This document shows, one piece after another, positions 54,221 to 63,396 of a stretch of 64,000 bases of DNA. Numbering within the stretch: position 1 is the stretch's first letter; each line of letters starts with the position of its first letter. The notes under the pieces were generated by a model. The model made no database searches. It was given only the letters and a program-made list of their open reading frames with translations, and was not told the origin of the DNA. Source of the stretch: Owenweeksia sp. TMED14 (GTDB taxonomy: Bacteria; Bacteroidota; Bacteroidia; Flavobacteriales; Schleiferiaceae). The DNA lies in the NCBI GenBank assembly GCA_949529985.1, contig CATIRS010000042.1, positions 1 through 64,000 of the forward strand. Direction: 5' to 3'. The translations under genes were made by a program, and so were the position numbers.

Positions 54221-54235
54221 TGGCCATAATGGCCA
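54221..54235. promoter_or_regulatory. Perfect 15-bp palindrome in the mraZ/hydrolase divergent region
   Basis: TGGCCATAATGGCCA has two 7-bp arms around a central A. It lies 23 bp beyond the MraZ operator and about 50 bp before the -7 box of the hydrolase gene, so it could be the operator of an unknown dimeric regulator. No known binding site was recognised. Confidence 0.4.
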
Positions 54236-54284
54236 AAGAAATAGAGGGGTTTTGAATTAAGACTACTGTGGTCTTTTGATTGCC

Positions 54285-54292
54285 TATCTTCG
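54285..54292 (+). promoter_or_regulatory. Probable -7 box of the hydrolase-engB unit (TATCTTCG)
   Basis: TATCTTCG differs from TAnnTTTG at one base and is 35 nt before the ATG at 54328. Weak but well placed, with nothing better nearby. Confidence 0.4.
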
Positions 54293-54327
54293 CCCATTAA
54301 TTGAGTTTTTTTAAAATTGATTTAAAT

Positions 54328-55092
54328 ATGTCAGAATTTAAAAAAGAAGGAAAATTCGAATATAAAATTTCAGGAAAGGGTACTCCAATCATTTTCCTCC
54401 ATGGTTTAATGGGAACCCTGGGTAATTTTGATTCTCAGGTTGAATATTTCGCCACGAGAGGATACCAAGTTACAGTGCCGTCACTTCCCCTATACTCAAT
54501 GCCCCTAGCAACATCTACAGTAAAGAATTTGACGCGATTTGTAAAGTCTTATATGGATCACATGGGTTATGAAAAGGCAGTTATTGCTGGAAATTCGCTT
54601 GGTGGTCATATTGCGTTAATGATGCAGAAATTACATCCTGAAAATGTTTTAGGACTTATTCTAGCTGGAAGTTCAGGCCTCTATGAGGCTGCCATGGGCA
54701 GTTCTTATCCAAGAAGAGGTGACCGTGACTATATCGCGGCACGAATTCGAGATGTCTTTTATGTGAAAGAAGTCGCAACTGAAGAATTAATTGATGAGGT
54801 TTTTGCTACAGTAAACGATAGAATGAAAGCAATTAAAACATTAGCAATTTCTAAAAGTGCGATTCGTCATAATATGGCGAATGATATAAAAGAATTCCAT
54901 GTACCTACATGTATTATTTGGGGAAAGCAAGATGAGGTTACTCCTCCTGAAGTCGCAGAGAAATTTAAGAAACTATTACCTGATGCTGAACTTCATTGGA
55001 TTGATAAATGCGGTCATGCAGCCATGATGGAGCGTCCCACTGATTTTAATGAGATAATCGAAAAATGGCTAAGCAAGTTCCAATTCAATTAA
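54328..55092 (+). CDS. Alpha/beta-fold hydrolase
   Basis: 254-aa alpha/beta hydrolase of the MhpC-like type. The oxyanion motif is FLHGLMG, the nucleophile elbow AGNSLGGH with Ser, the Asp lies in WGKQDEVTPP and the His in CGHAAMMERP, so the triad is complete. A cap region (about 120-190) separates the two halves of the fold. The ATG at 54328 is preferred over a TTG at 54301. Substrate unknown (ester or C-C bond). Its end overlaps engB by 28 bp, a link also seen in other Bacteroidetes genomes from memory. Confidence 0.88.
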   Translation: MSEFKKEGKFEYKISGKGTPIIFLHGLMGTLGNFDSQVEYFATRGYQVTVPSLPLYSMPLATSTVKNLTRFVKSYMDHMGYEKAVIAGNSLGGHIALMMQKLHPENVLGLILAGSSGLYEAAMGSSYPRRGDRDYIAARIRDVFYVKEVATEELIDEVFATVNDRMKAIKTLAISKSAIRHNMANDIKEFHVPTCIIWGKQDEVTPPEVAEKFKKLLPDAELHWIDKCGHAAMMERPTDFNEIIEKWLSKFQFN

Positions 55093-55739
55093 TACCTCCA
55101 GTTAAGGCGGAATTTGTAAAATCGGCATCTCGAACCTCAGAATGCCCTGAAATTTCGGTTCCTGAATTTGCTTTTATCGGACGATCAAACGTCGGTAAAT
55201 CTTCTTTGATAAATTGTTTAGCAAATAATTCCGGTTTGGCAAAAATATCTGGAAGGCCTGGTAAAACTCAATTGATAAATCATTTCACGATGGATGCCGG
55301 CCTATGGTCACTAGTTGATTTGCCAGGCTATGGATATGCAAAAGTCAGTAAAGTTCAGAGAGAGATTTTTGCTAGAATGATTAAGCATTATTTAAAAAAC
55401 CGTAAGAATCTAGTAAATGTATTTGTTTTGATTGATGGTCGTCTTGAGCCACAGAAAAATGATTTAGATTTTATTCGTGACTTAGGAAATTGGGGAATTC
55501 CGTTTTCTTTAGTTTTTACAAAGCTTGACAAATTATCAAGTAGTGCTTTTGGAAAAAATCAAGCTGCATTCAAACGAAAAATGTTAGAAGAATGGGAAGA
55601 CACTCCGCCTATATTTTTGACTAGTGCTGAAACTGCTATGGGTCGTGTAGAATTAATTCAGTCTATCAGGAAATTGACCGATGATTTATCTCCTTTATTA
55701 TTAAAGGAGATAAATAACGCTAAGCTTATTTTAGATTGA
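55065..55739 (+). CDS. engB: Ribosome biogenesis GTPase EngB (YihA/YsxC)
   Basis: 224-aa GTPase needed for 50S assembly. Seen: FIGRSNVGKSSLINCL (G1), the SGRPGKTQLINHF G2 segment, DLPGYGYAKVS (G3), FTKLDK (G4) and TSAE (G5), all in family context. The start overlaps the hydrolase gene by 28 bp; no other ATG fits before the AEFVKSA core. Fifth ribosome-assembly GTPase in the window. Ends 16 bp before the convergent gldC stop. Confidence 0.95.
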   Translation: MAKQVPIQLIPPVKAEFVKSASRTSECPEISVPEFAFIGRSNVGKSSLINCLANNSGLAKISGRPGKTQLINHFTMDAGLWSLVDLPGYGYAKVSKVQREIFARMIKHYLKNRKNLVNVFVLIDGRLEPQKNDLDFIRDLGNWGIPFSLVFTKLDKLSSSAFGKNQAAFKRKMLEEWEDTPPIFLTSAETAMGRVELIQSIRKLTDDLSPLLLKEINNAKLILD

Positions 55740-55755
55740 AATATTCTATTTTAAT

Positions 55756-56079
55756 TTATCCAACAAGTTTTAATTTTTCCGCAAAATACTTTGCGAAATC
55801 TCGCATATCCTCGGAAATTTCATCCTCATTTGTTGCGCGCTGAAAACCATCAGCCATGGCGAGCAAGGTTTGGTGATAAAACTTCTTCATATCATCTACA
55901 AGCATATCGCCAGTCCAAAGATCTATTCTTAAAGTGTCTTTTGTTTTTCCATCCCAAACGGAAAGCATAAAGGCATCTGCTTGTGATTTCTCAACACCTC
56001 CATCTGGAGCAGACCATTGTATGCTTTCTGGAACACGGTTCTCGTCGAGCTTAATATCAAGATTTATATTTGAATTCAT
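55756..56079 (-). CDS. gldC: Gliding motility protein GldC
   Basis: 107-aa protein close to flavobacterial GldC, seen in LDENRVPESIQWSAPDGG, AFMLSVWDGKTKDTLRIDLWT, DDMKKFYHQTLLAMADGFQRAT and FAKYFAEKLKL. GldC is an accessory gliding protein whose exact role is not settled; loss impairs gliding in Flavobacterium johnsoniae. Soluble, no signal peptide. It follows gldB by 10 bp in the standard gldBC order. Confidence 0.93.
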   Translation of the reverse strand: MNSNINLDIKLDENRVPESIQWSAPDGGVEKSQADAFMLSVWDGKTKDTLRIDLWTGDMLVDDMKKFYHQTLLAMADGFQRATNEDEISEDMRDFAKYFAEKLKLVG

Positions 56080-56089
56080 AAAATAATGT

Positions 56090-57082
56090 TTAAGGTCTAT
56101 ACCCAGATTTTTGCAGTATCAAATTTACGTTCTCATTGGACATGATTTCTCGTAATGTAAGTTGTGGATTTTTGGCCCAGTAACTTTTGAGAATTTTCCA
56201 ACCAAACCATATCCCAGCTTGACCAGGTATCTTATGATCAATCGGAGTATTAAAAGAGCTAAAAGGTGCTGGTTGTGTCAATTTTCTTTTTAGGTCTAAC
56301 GAGTTATCGAAAAGCCATCTATTTTTTAAAATTATTTTCCATAGATCGACTTCATTTTCAATAAGGAAATTGTTTTCTTTTTCGCTTATGTTTAAAGCTT
56401 GTACTGCTTGAGATTCACTTAAAATAGTCTCGATGAATAAGAGACTTTTTCCCGACTCAATCATTGCTGAAATTAATGATGAGTTATTTTTATTTTTTGG
56501 AATGTGATTCTGACCTAAGGCTCTGAAAAGCTCAATTATAATTCTATCTGCATTGTGTCTTTGTATTTGATATGCAGGATCTCTAGCATATATCGGATGG
56601 TCGCTACCTAAATAGCGGTCCCAAGGTAAAAAGAAATGTTTAGGGCCTTCCAGGATCCAAAATTTCTCATTTCTGCTTATATAAGTGTATATCCCAAATG
56701 ATTTTGCTTTGTCAGTAAATCTATTTTTATATTGAGATACTCCGTTATTGATTTGAATGGCAAATTCATCTAAAGGGATTCGCAATTTAAGTACATCTTG
56801 AAATAGAGCCTGAACTTCAGGATCTAATAAATATAGTGGGAGATCTCTTTCCCAATTAAATGAGGTGTCTGAACTATTGAAAATTGCGGGATGTCGAGAT
56901 TCCATGTGTTGAAGTTGTCTTAGCAAGGCAATTGAATCAAGTCCTAGGACTGAATCTGAAAAATGAATGATTTTAACAGTTTCTGAAGGTGTTTTTTGAT
57001 GTTTCCAAGGAGTATTCTTACAGGAATTCAGACTCACTAAAATTCCAAATAAGATTGCTATTTTTGAAAGTGTTTTTAACAT
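56090..57082 (-). CDS. gldB: Gliding motility lipoprotein GldB
   Basis: 330-aa lipoprotein. The N-terminus ends in SLNSC with lipidated Cys21; mature parts include DSIALLRQLQHMESRHPAIF, YLLDPEVQALFQDVLKLR and FLPWDRYLGSDHPIY, a typical GldB series (a peptidase-like fold without proven activity). GldB is essential for gliding in F. johnsoniae and sits in the inner membrane/periplasm. First gene of gldBC; an exact -7 box (TACTTTTG) is 8 nt before the ATG. Confidence 0.9.
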   Translation of the reverse strand: MLKTLSKIAILFGILVSLNSCKNTPWKHQKTPSETVKIIHFSDSVLGLDSIALLRQLQHMESRHPAIFNSSDTSFNWERDLPLYLLDPEVQALFQDVLKLRIPLDEFAIQINNGVSQYKNRFTDKAKSFGIYTYISRNEKFWILEGPKHFFLPWDRYLGSDHPIYARDPAYQIQRHNADRIIIELFRALGQNHIPKNKNNSSLISAMIESGKSLLFIETILSESQAVQALNISEKENNFLIENEVDLWKIILKNRWLFDNSLDLKRKLTQPAPFSSFNTPIDHKIPGQAGIWFGWKILKSYWAKNPQLTLREIMSNENVNLILQKSGYRP

Positions 57083-57090
57083 AATTACTT

Positions 57091-57098
57091 CAAAAGTA
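57091..57098 (-). promoter_or_regulatory. -7 promoter box of gldBC (TACTTTTG)
   Basis: Exact TAnnTTTG match on the minus strand, 8 nt before the gldB ATG at 57082. Same spacing as at the ABC-F gene. Confidence 0.55.
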
Positions 57099-57215
57099 TT
57101 TCTCTATAAATGAACTTTAGTCATATACAAATGCATATAGTAAGCTGACTGGCGCATCATCTGAGTCTGTAAAACTACGTAATCATAAGAAAAAAATAAT
57201 TTCTCATTCGCATTG

Positions 57216-58811
57216 TTAATTGATAGGCAATGGCAATATATTTCCATTACATGCACTAGGTTGAGCAATTCCTAGGATTTTACTCAAAGTAGGTGCTATG
57301 TCTTTTATGTTGATTCGTTCAATGTGATTTTGACTCGAGCCAAATATTTTTCCATAAAATATTACGGGTACATGTGTATCATATGTGTAGCCTGACCCGT
57401 GTGTTGTTCCAGTTTTATAATAAGCTATCGAGCCAGGGTATAGGGCATAGAATACCTGTCCACTACTTTTATTAGATCCATTTCTGCGCAATTTAGCAAA
57501 GGGATCAGGAGAATTTCTAATTTCCTCTTTCGTCCAAGCTTCAGCAATTTTTGGATGTTTAAGCAATGCATCACGAACAATTTTTTCCATATTTTTTAAG
57601 CTATCATTTTCTTGAAGATAAACTTGATCATTTGAGAAATTCAATATGAATTTTGAGGGGATTCCAGCAGTTATAATTAATTCTCTGAATTCTGATTCTA
57701 AGTCTGCCGGCGCCATCCAATCTGTAGGCATACCATCGATTTTAGCTTGACTTGGATTATCAGCAGCACCATGATCTGCTGTTAGAACAACGATGAAATT
57801 ATCTTCACCAACATTCTCATTTAGATAATGAAACAATGTATCAAGTTGACGATCTAATCGTAAATACATATCTATTGTCTCATGTGATCTGATACCAGTT
57901 GAATGTCCAATATAATCTGTTGCTGAAAAACTTAGCGCTAGAACATCTGGGAAGCGATTGTTATGTTTCCCAAGCTTTTCCATATCTAATACTTTTAAAG
58001 CAACATCTAAGAGTATTTGATTTCCTTTTGGGGTAGATTTAAATGCTTCGATTTCTGTGGTGTCAGCCTTATACAATAGCGATAAATTATACGGAAAATC
58101 TGCTTTCCTTGCACCTCGAGGGATTCGTTCAAACTCTGTCGAAAGTAATTTAGGATAGTTTTTTTTATTAATCAAATAGTCCCATTCTCCAGACATGTAT
58201 GATTTGATATTATTTGTTTTATTAAAATTTTGAAGCCATTTGGGTAATGATGACATATAGTAGTTGCTGGAAACAAATCCCGATTTATCTAACCAGAAAG
58301 CGGCATCTCCATAATGACCTGCTGCACAAATTGCACCGCGGTCTTTTAAAGAAAACGCAAATACTTTAGATTTCTTATTGCTAGCCCATTCTAACTCATC
58401 TGTCCAAGTTGTGGAAAGAATATTTTTAGGACTTCTTTTAGCATACTTAGATTTAGTTCCAACCGGTGATGTGTTTTCATCTTCTAAACAATAAGTTGTT
58501 TTGCCATTTTCTGCAACATACCAATCATTCGCTATGATGCCATGAAACCGCGGGTCCGTTCCTGTATAAATACTCGCATGCCCCGGAGCTGTATAAGTTG
58601 GTGAATGAGTATAATGTGCATTCCAAAATATTTCACCATTTTCAAGTAAAGTCTTGAAGCCACCCTGATATAGATCTGAAAACCGTGTTAAGTAATCTGC
58701 ACGCATTTGGTCAACTACAATCGAGACAACAAGCTTTGGTGCGGTCTTAGGTTGAGCCATTAAGGTAATTGAGGCAATGAATGTAAAAATAAATTGTAGT
58801 GCTTTTTTCAT
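57216..58811 (-). CDS. PafA-type alkaline phosphatase
   Basis: 531-aa secreted phosphatase of the alkaline phosphatase superfamily. Signal peptide 1-20 (ending LMAQ). The PafA active site is present: metal ligand VVDQMRADY, nucleophile Thr74 in TYTAPGHASIYTG, Asn95 in IIANDW, and Lys154/Arg156 in SLKDRGAI, the same spacing as in Elizabethkingia PafA (21 residues Thr-Asn; K-x-R). Further metal ligands fall in DYIGHSTG and TADHGAAD. It should hydrolyse phosphate monoesters in the periplasm. The gene follows the ABC-F gene by 10 bp and could be co-transcribed with it. No Pho box was found. Confidence 0.9.
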   Translation of the reverse strand: MKKALQFIFTFIASITLMAQPKTAPKLVVSIVVDQMRADYLTRFSDLYQGGFKTLLENGEIFWNAHYTHSPTYTAPGHASIYTGTDPRFHGIIANDWYVAENGKTTYCLEDENTSPVGTKSKYAKRSPKNILSTTWTDELEWASNKKSKVFAFSLKDRGAICAAGHYGDAAFWLDKSGFVSSNYYMSSLPKWLQNFNKTNNIKSYMSGEWDYLINKKNYPKLLSTEFERIPRGARKADFPYNLSLLYKADTTEIEAFKSTPKGNQILLDVALKVLDMEKLGKHNNRFPDVLALSFSATDYIGHSTGIRSHETIDMYLRLDRQLDTLFHYLNENVGEDNFIVVLTADHGAADNPSQAKIDGMPTDWMAPADLESEFRELIITAGIPSKFILNFSNDQVYLQENDSLKNMEKIVRDALLKHPKIAEAWTKEEIRNSPDPFAKLRRNGSNKSSGQVFYALYPGSIAYYKTGTTHGSGYTYDTHVPVIFYGKIFGSSQNHIERINIKDIAPTLSKILGIAQPSACNGNILPLPIN

Positions 58812-58820
58812 TACAACAAG

Positions 58821-60785
58821 TTACGTCTCTATTTTTTTCAATATTGTAAGTGCTTTGGAGCTAATTTCTAGCGATTTTTCCCAAAAGTTAAAGGATTCTT
58901 CAACTTTTGATTTTAGCTGTTCATACTTATTGTAAAAGTCTGGCTCTTTTGATATTCTTTTAAACGAAGAGGGTTCCGCCATTTCATTCTCAAGATTATC
59001 TAATTCTTGTTGAAGATTTTCATACAACTTTTGTGCTTTTTGATCACTCTGGCATGCATTCTTATAATCGCGTTCAAACTTTTTTAATTCATCTCTTCGT
59101 GTTTTGTCAGGACGATCAGATTTAGCAGAGTTAGAACTAGATTTCTCTTTGAGTCCGATTTCAACTTGACGCATATTTTGCATTTTTTTCTGTTCAAGGA
59201 AATATTCAATTCCTCCTAAATGCTGTTGAATTTTTCCATCTCTAAATTCATATGTCATATCAGCTAGTCCTTGCAAAAACTCTCTATCATGGGAAACTAC
59301 TATCAGTGTCCCTTCATAGCTTGCCAAAGATTTTTTTAAAACGTCTTTTGCTTGCATATCTAAATGATTTGTCGGCTCATCTAGAACAAGAAAATTAACA
59401 GGGTTTAGCATCAACTGGCATAATGCAAGACGTCCTCGTTCTCCTCCCGATAACACTGAAACTTTTTTCCCAACATTATCACCGGTAAACATAAAATTTC
59501 CTAATAGTTTGCGAGCAGAACTTCTTACGTCTTCGGGTGCGGAATCCTCAATTGTTTGAAGGACTGTTTTATTTCCATCTAGAACCTCAGCTTGGTTTTG
59601 CGCATAATATCCAAGGGAGATATTATGACCTAAATTGATAGATCCTTCGAAGTCTAAATTCTCTGCAAGAACCTTTACAAGAGTTGATTTTCCTTGACCA
59701 TTCTGTCCTACAAAAGCAATCTTTTGACCTCTTACAATCTCCATATCAATGCCTTGTAGGACATGCTTAAGGCCATAGTGCTTATGGATATCGGATAAGT
59801 GGGCTACGACTTTTCCTGAATGTGGAGCTGGTGGAAACCTGAATGTCATATTCCGAGTATCTTCTTCATCCACGGCAATACGATCAACTTTGTCTAACTT
59901 TTTAATTAAACTCTGAGCAAATGAGGCTTTAGAAGCTTTATAACGAAAACGTTGTATGAGCTGTTCCGTCTGTTTTATTTCTTTTTCTTGGTTCGCTTTT
60001 GCTTGACGTTGTTTTTCTCTAATTTCTTCTCGAAGGCTCAAATATTTATAATATGCGCATGGAAAATCATAACTTTTCCCAAGTACAATCTCAACAGTTC
60101 TGGTGGTAGCATTATTAAGAAATGTTCGATCATGTGAGACTAAAATAACGGCTTGAGGACTGTCAGATAGGAATTGTTCCAGCCAAATTATCGATTCTAT
60201 ATCCAAATGGTTAGTTGGTTCATCTAATAATAATACATCATTATTCTGCATTAATATTTTAGCTAATTCAACACGCATTTGCCAACCTCCTGAAAACGAT
60301 GATAACGCTTTATGAAAATCTTGAGATAGAAATCCAAGACCAATTAGAACTTTTTCCATATCGGCTTGGTAAGTGTACCCGCCGAGCATTTGATATATTT
60401 CTTGATTGGATGATAGATTATCTATGAGGTCCATATATTGCTCACTCTCATAATCATTCCTGGTCTCGAGCTGATTTGTTTGCTCTTCCATTTTAGATTC
60501 AAGAGTCTGGATCTCTACAAAGCTAGACGCTGCTTCTTCCCAAACGGTATTCTCGCCAGACGGCGGAATATCTTGAGTTAAAAAGCCAATTTTAAAACCA
60601 TTTGGAAAAGATATTTTTCCTGAATCTAAGGATAATTCTCCTGCAATTAGTTTTAATAGTGTTGACTTTCCAGCACCATTGCGACCAACTAAACCTATCC
60701 TTTCACCAGGATTGATTTGAAAGGATATGTCTTTGAAAAGATCCGTTCCTCCGAAGGCCAGACCTACTTGATTAACACTTAACAT
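58821..60785 (-). CDS. ABC-F family ATPase
   Basis: 654-aa soluble protein with two ABC domains and no membrane segment. Domain 1: GRNGAGKSTLLKL, FSGGWQMRVELAK, LLLDEPTNHLDIES; domain 2: GQNGQGKSTLVKV, LSGGERGRLALCQ, LVLDEPTNHLDM. The inter-domain linker (about 240-310) is charged and coiled, and the C-terminal 110 residues (about 545-654) form a Uup-type coiled coil (KKFERDYKNACQSDQK). ABC-F proteins bind the ribosomal E site and act on translation or antibiotic protection; housekeeping Uup-like is the likeliest class. Exact -7 box 8 nt before the ATG. Confidence 0.93.
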   Translation of the reverse strand: MLSVNQVGLAFGGTDLFKDISFQINPGERIGLVGRNGAGKSTLLKLIAGELSLDSGKISFPNGFKIGFLTQDIPPSGENTVWEEAASSFVEIQTLESKMEEQTNQLETRNDYESEQYMDLIDNLSSNQEIYQMLGGYTYQADMEKVLIGLGFLSQDFHKALSSFSGGWQMRVELAKILMQNNDVLLLDEPTNHLDIESIIWLEQFLSDSPQAVILVSHDRTFLNNATTRTVEIVLGKSYDFPCAYYKYLSLREEIREKQRQAKANQEKEIKQTEQLIQRFRYKASKASFAQSLIKKLDKVDRIAVDEEDTRNMTFRFPPAPHSGKVVAHLSDIHKHYGLKHVLQGIDMEIVRGQKIAFVGQNGQGKSTLVKVLAENLDFEGSINLGHNISLGYYAQNQAEVLDGNKTVLQTIEDSAPEDVRSSARKLLGNFMFTGDNVGKKVSVLSGGERGRLALCQLMLNPVNFLVLDEPTNHLDMQAKDVLKKSLASYEGTLIVVSHDREFLQGLADMTYEFRDGKIQQHLGGIEYFLEQKKMQNMRQVEIGLKEKSSSNSAKSDRPDKTRRDELKKFERDYKNACQSDQKAQKLYENLQQELDNLENEMAEPSSFKRISKEPDFYNKYEQLKSKVEESFNFWEKSLEISSKALTILKKIET

Positions 60786-60793
60786 TTGATTGG

Positions 60794-60801
60794 CAAAAGT
60801 A
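60794..60801 (-). promoter_or_regulatory. -7 promoter box of the ABC-F gene (TACTTTTG)
   Basis: Exact TAnnTTTG match on the minus strand, 8 nt before the ATG at 60785. Confidence 0.55.
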
Positions 60802-60955
60802 ACTCACAGACTGACCTAAAAGTCACGATTATAAATATTAAATATTGAAATAAATTTTATCCTATTTTGGTCATATTAACCAGGATTTAAATTCCATTTT
60901 TTTCATTATTTCTTTTTGAAATGACACTTCCAAAAACGTTGAAAAATAGAAGTAA

Positions 60956-61387
60956 CTATAGCTTTAAAGGAATATTGATCCCAAGTCCAAAAAAATATGG
61001 TAGCCCTAAATCTAATTGTAGTTCAAACCAACTAAAGTCGTACCCTAAATATAGTTGTGGGGATAAAAATGTATCGCCATTATTTCCATTTAAGTCATTG
61101 ATCCTCAAATTCAGCTCACCCCCTAATGATAGGCCTGAGATTATCTGAAAAGAGTAACCAGTTCCTATCGATATACCATTGCTACTGCTTTCTGCCCTTA
61201 AGGAATTCCCAAAATCTGTAGCATTAAAACATCTAAAAACACCATATCCTTTTTTGAGATCAAATTTTACACCCATTTCATAGGCCTGGAACCACCCTGC
61301 TCCATTTCTATATTTTGCATCTATAGATATTTGTCCAAACGCAGCTGAGGTAAACAGAATGGTAAAAAATAGAAAGAGTTGTTTCAT
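60956..61387 (-). CDS. Small outer-membrane-type beta-barrel protein
   Basis: 143 aa. A signal peptide (1-18, TSAAFGQ) is followed by alternating hydrophobic beta strands with Gly-rich turns (GISIGTGYSFQIISGLSLGGELNLRIN is described by its SIGTGYSF and SLGGELNL cores) and a last strand ending in Leu-Lys-Leu rather than Phe. Eight to ten strands fit in this length, so an OmpW/OmpX-sized barrel is plausible. No family was recognised and no neighbour hints at function. A near -7 box (TAATTTTA) is 6 nt upstream. Confidence 0.65.
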   Translation of the reverse strand: MKQLFLFFTILFTSAAFGQISIDAKYRNGAGWFQAYEMGVKFDLKKGYGVFRCFNATDFGNSLRAESSSNGISIGTGYSFQIISGLSLGGELNLRINDLNGNNGDTFLSPQLYLGYDFSWFELQLDLGLPYFFGLGINIPLKL

Positions 61388-61526
61388 ATTTTAAAATTAC
61401 ACAATCAACGTCCTTCCATAATTGCGATTAATGCAAACTGCCTATCGAATATTCTGAATATCATCTAAGAACAGGCTTTAGTGGACATGAAAACTATTAT
61501 CAGTATTAAATATGGTTTAGTCAGCA

Positions 61527-62513
61527 TCATGAACTTTTGTGTTGACCCCATAGTAAGGAGCTATAATAGGGTGAAGTCAAAACTCCACGGGATCCTAGTC
61601 CATTTAGGTATCCGACATTTGGGTTATCTCTATGCCAACCGTAACAAATTTTTCTATCTGTCATTGTTGGCCTTATCCCTGCCCAATGATCTAGAACTTT
61701 AAAATCATCCTTAAACCATGATTTTAAATGTTTTAATAATGTAGTTCTTCCATTGATTGAAGGTGAAACTGATAGATCATTTCTGTCAAATGTAGAGGCT
61801 ACAGTATATATATTTTTGTCTTCTTGAATCATGAAAACGTTGCGATGGATCGGGAAATTCACATCGATACTATTAACCTGAATCACTATGCCTTCTCCTT
61901 TAGTTGGTGCAAATTGTAATTCTCCAAAGTTTTTTTGAGTCCACTTTGCATCAAGACCTTCTGCGAGTAATAATCCGTCAAAAAGTTGATTATTTACATG
62001 TATTTTATTTTTAAGTATACTTACATTTTCAACTTTCTCATTAAAAATAGATTGTGTTTCGTGCAACCAATCTCTAACGCATGTTAGATACTTCTTCACA
62101 TCAAGTCTGAGGCTGTTTTGGACGATACCGAATCCTTTCCCATCTATTTGGTGATGAATATTTTCGATAGAGCCGATATATTCCTTTATATTTATTTTCT
62201 TTGAAAGAATTTTCCAATTGTCAATTTCATGATCAGTTTTAAGAATTTCATGAATGGGATTATTGATCAGAAAAGGCTTTCCCAATAATTTCTCGACAGA
62301 ATAATAGTAATCTTTACAATGATCTAATAAGATTTTTGATTTAAATAAAGCTGTTCGATTCTTTAAAACAAGTGGGTTTACTATTCCAGTGGATACTCGT
62401 GATGCACTATTTTTTTTTTCTAAGTCAAAGCAAGTAATCTTATGACCATGTTTGTGCGCATGTATCGCCAGTGATGATCCAGCGAGGCCTTGACCTATTA
62501 TTGCGAAATGCAT
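61527..62513 (-). CDS. FAD-dependent oxidoreductase (DAO family)
   Basis: 328-aa flavoprotein. The FAD-binding fold starts at the N-terminus (FAIIGQGLAGSSLAIHAHKHGHK, with G-x-G-x-x-A/G), followed by STGIVNPLV and, near the end, HWAGIRPTMTDRK and GLGSRGVLTSPYYSSLL, the C-terminal FAD contact of D-amino-acid/glycine oxidase-like (DAO) proteins. Similar short DAO proteins in Bacteroidetes have no firmly assigned substrate. It stands alone, just beyond the gldN terminator on the same strand. Confidence 0.85.
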   Translation of the reverse strand: MHFAIIGQGLAGSSLAIHAHKHGHKITCFDLEKKNSASRVSTGIVNPLVLKNRTALFKSKILLDHCKDYYYSVEKLLGKPFLINNPIHEILKTDHEIDNWKILSKKINIKEYIGSIENIHHQIDGKGFGIVQNSLRLDVKKYLTCVRDWLHETQSIFNEKVENVSILKNKIHVNNQLFDGLLLAEGLDAKWTQKNFGELQFAPTKGEGIVIQVNSIDVNFPIHRNVFMIQEDKNIYTVASTFDRNDLSVSPSINGRTTLLKHLKSWFKDDFKVLDHWAGIRPTMTDRKICYGWHRDNPNVGYLNGLGSRGVLTSPYYSSLLWGQHKSS

Positions 62514-62524
62514 ATTGTGGAACT

Positions 62525-62551
62525 CAAAAGGCCGCTATTTGCGGCCTTTTG
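62525..62551 (-). terminator. Terminator of the gldM-gldN operon
   Basis: CAAAAGGCCGC (62525-62535) pairs perfectly with GCGGCCTTTTG (62541-62551) around a TATTT loop. It lies 18 bp past the gldN stop and just before the oxidoreductase gene. Confidence 0.8.
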
Positions 62552-62569
62552 AATATTTAAATAAACTTC

Positions 62570-63394
62570 TTAGAATTGCCAAAGGTCGTGTTCATAATTC
62601 CTAAGAGATTCGCGAACCCGTTTGGACTCGAGAAGCTGTTCCATTGGTCTATTCTGTTTGTAATCATCAATAGTCCGATCATAAACATTGTCTTCTTTAT
62701 ACACTACGGAGTTGAAGTATCGCATTTGCATTATTTGATCAAAGGTTAATCTACGGGTATTATTGTCCGGATTATATGCGATATTCGTAGCTAACGCTTG
62801 TCTTGCATCTGGGAACCAAATCCAGAAAATATTATAAACTTCTCCAGTTGCTGGATCTTTAACAACAGGTGAAAGTCCAAGAATTCTATTTCTCATTTCG
62901 CCCCGTTGCTTGTCAAAGTACCAATCAGATTTCAGTTCCCATGCAACGACGTTAGGAGCCTTTAATTCTATTGAGTCAATCGCTAAGACTACACTTGGGT
63001 CGTCTGGGTCACGTATTGTGTCTATACGAATAATGATTTCTTCAACTTCTTGTGTACTTAGGGGCAATTCAAAAAGATCATCTCTAAATACCTCTACAAT
63101 ACTTCCTTCCAGAAGAATAGCATCTTTTAGAACATCAAACATGGATTTCCGGTCAGGTAACGCCGAAACGGGATAGTAAAGTGGATGGTTTAATTTTTCT
63201 TGAACATATATCCTTTCCCAGTGGCGAGTTGCCCACATCATGTCATCTTGACGCAAGAAAGGATAAGGGATAACTCGAGTATTGGAATAGTGAATGTCAC
63301 CTTTGGGGACAAGACCGTCATCTTCAGGAGATATTACCTGACTTGACAGGGAAAAAACTCCAAGGAAAGCGAATAAAAGAAGTGTATTTTTCAT
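62570..63394 (-). CDS. gldN: Type IX secretion/gliding protein GldN
   Basis: 274-aa periplasmic component of the T9SS motor. A signal peptide (1-18, LSSQ) precedes DDMMWATRHWERIYVQEKLNHPLYYP, RKSMFDVLKDAILLEGSI, VAWELKSDWYFDKQRGEMRNRILGLSP and WIWFPDARQALATNIAYN, all close to flavobacterial GldN (family of PorN). GldN forms a ring with GldK around the secretion channel. It starts 2 bp after the gldM stop, the usual order gldK-L-M-N, and is followed by a strong terminator. Confidence 0.95.
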   Translation of the reverse strand: MKNTLLLFAFLGVFSLSSQVISPEDDGLVPKGDIHYSNTRVIPYPFLRQDDMMWATRHWERIYVQEKLNHPLYYPVSALPDRKSMFDVLKDAILLEGSIVEVFRDDLFELPLSTQEVEEIIIRIDTIRDPDDPSVVLAIDSIELKAPNVVAWELKSDWYFDKQRGEMRNRILGLSPVVKDPATGEVYNIFWIWFPDARQALATNIAYNPDNNTRRLTFDQIMQMRYFNSVVYKEDNVYDRTIDDYKQNRPMEQLLESKRVRESLRNYEHDLWQF

Positions 63395-63396
63395 AA

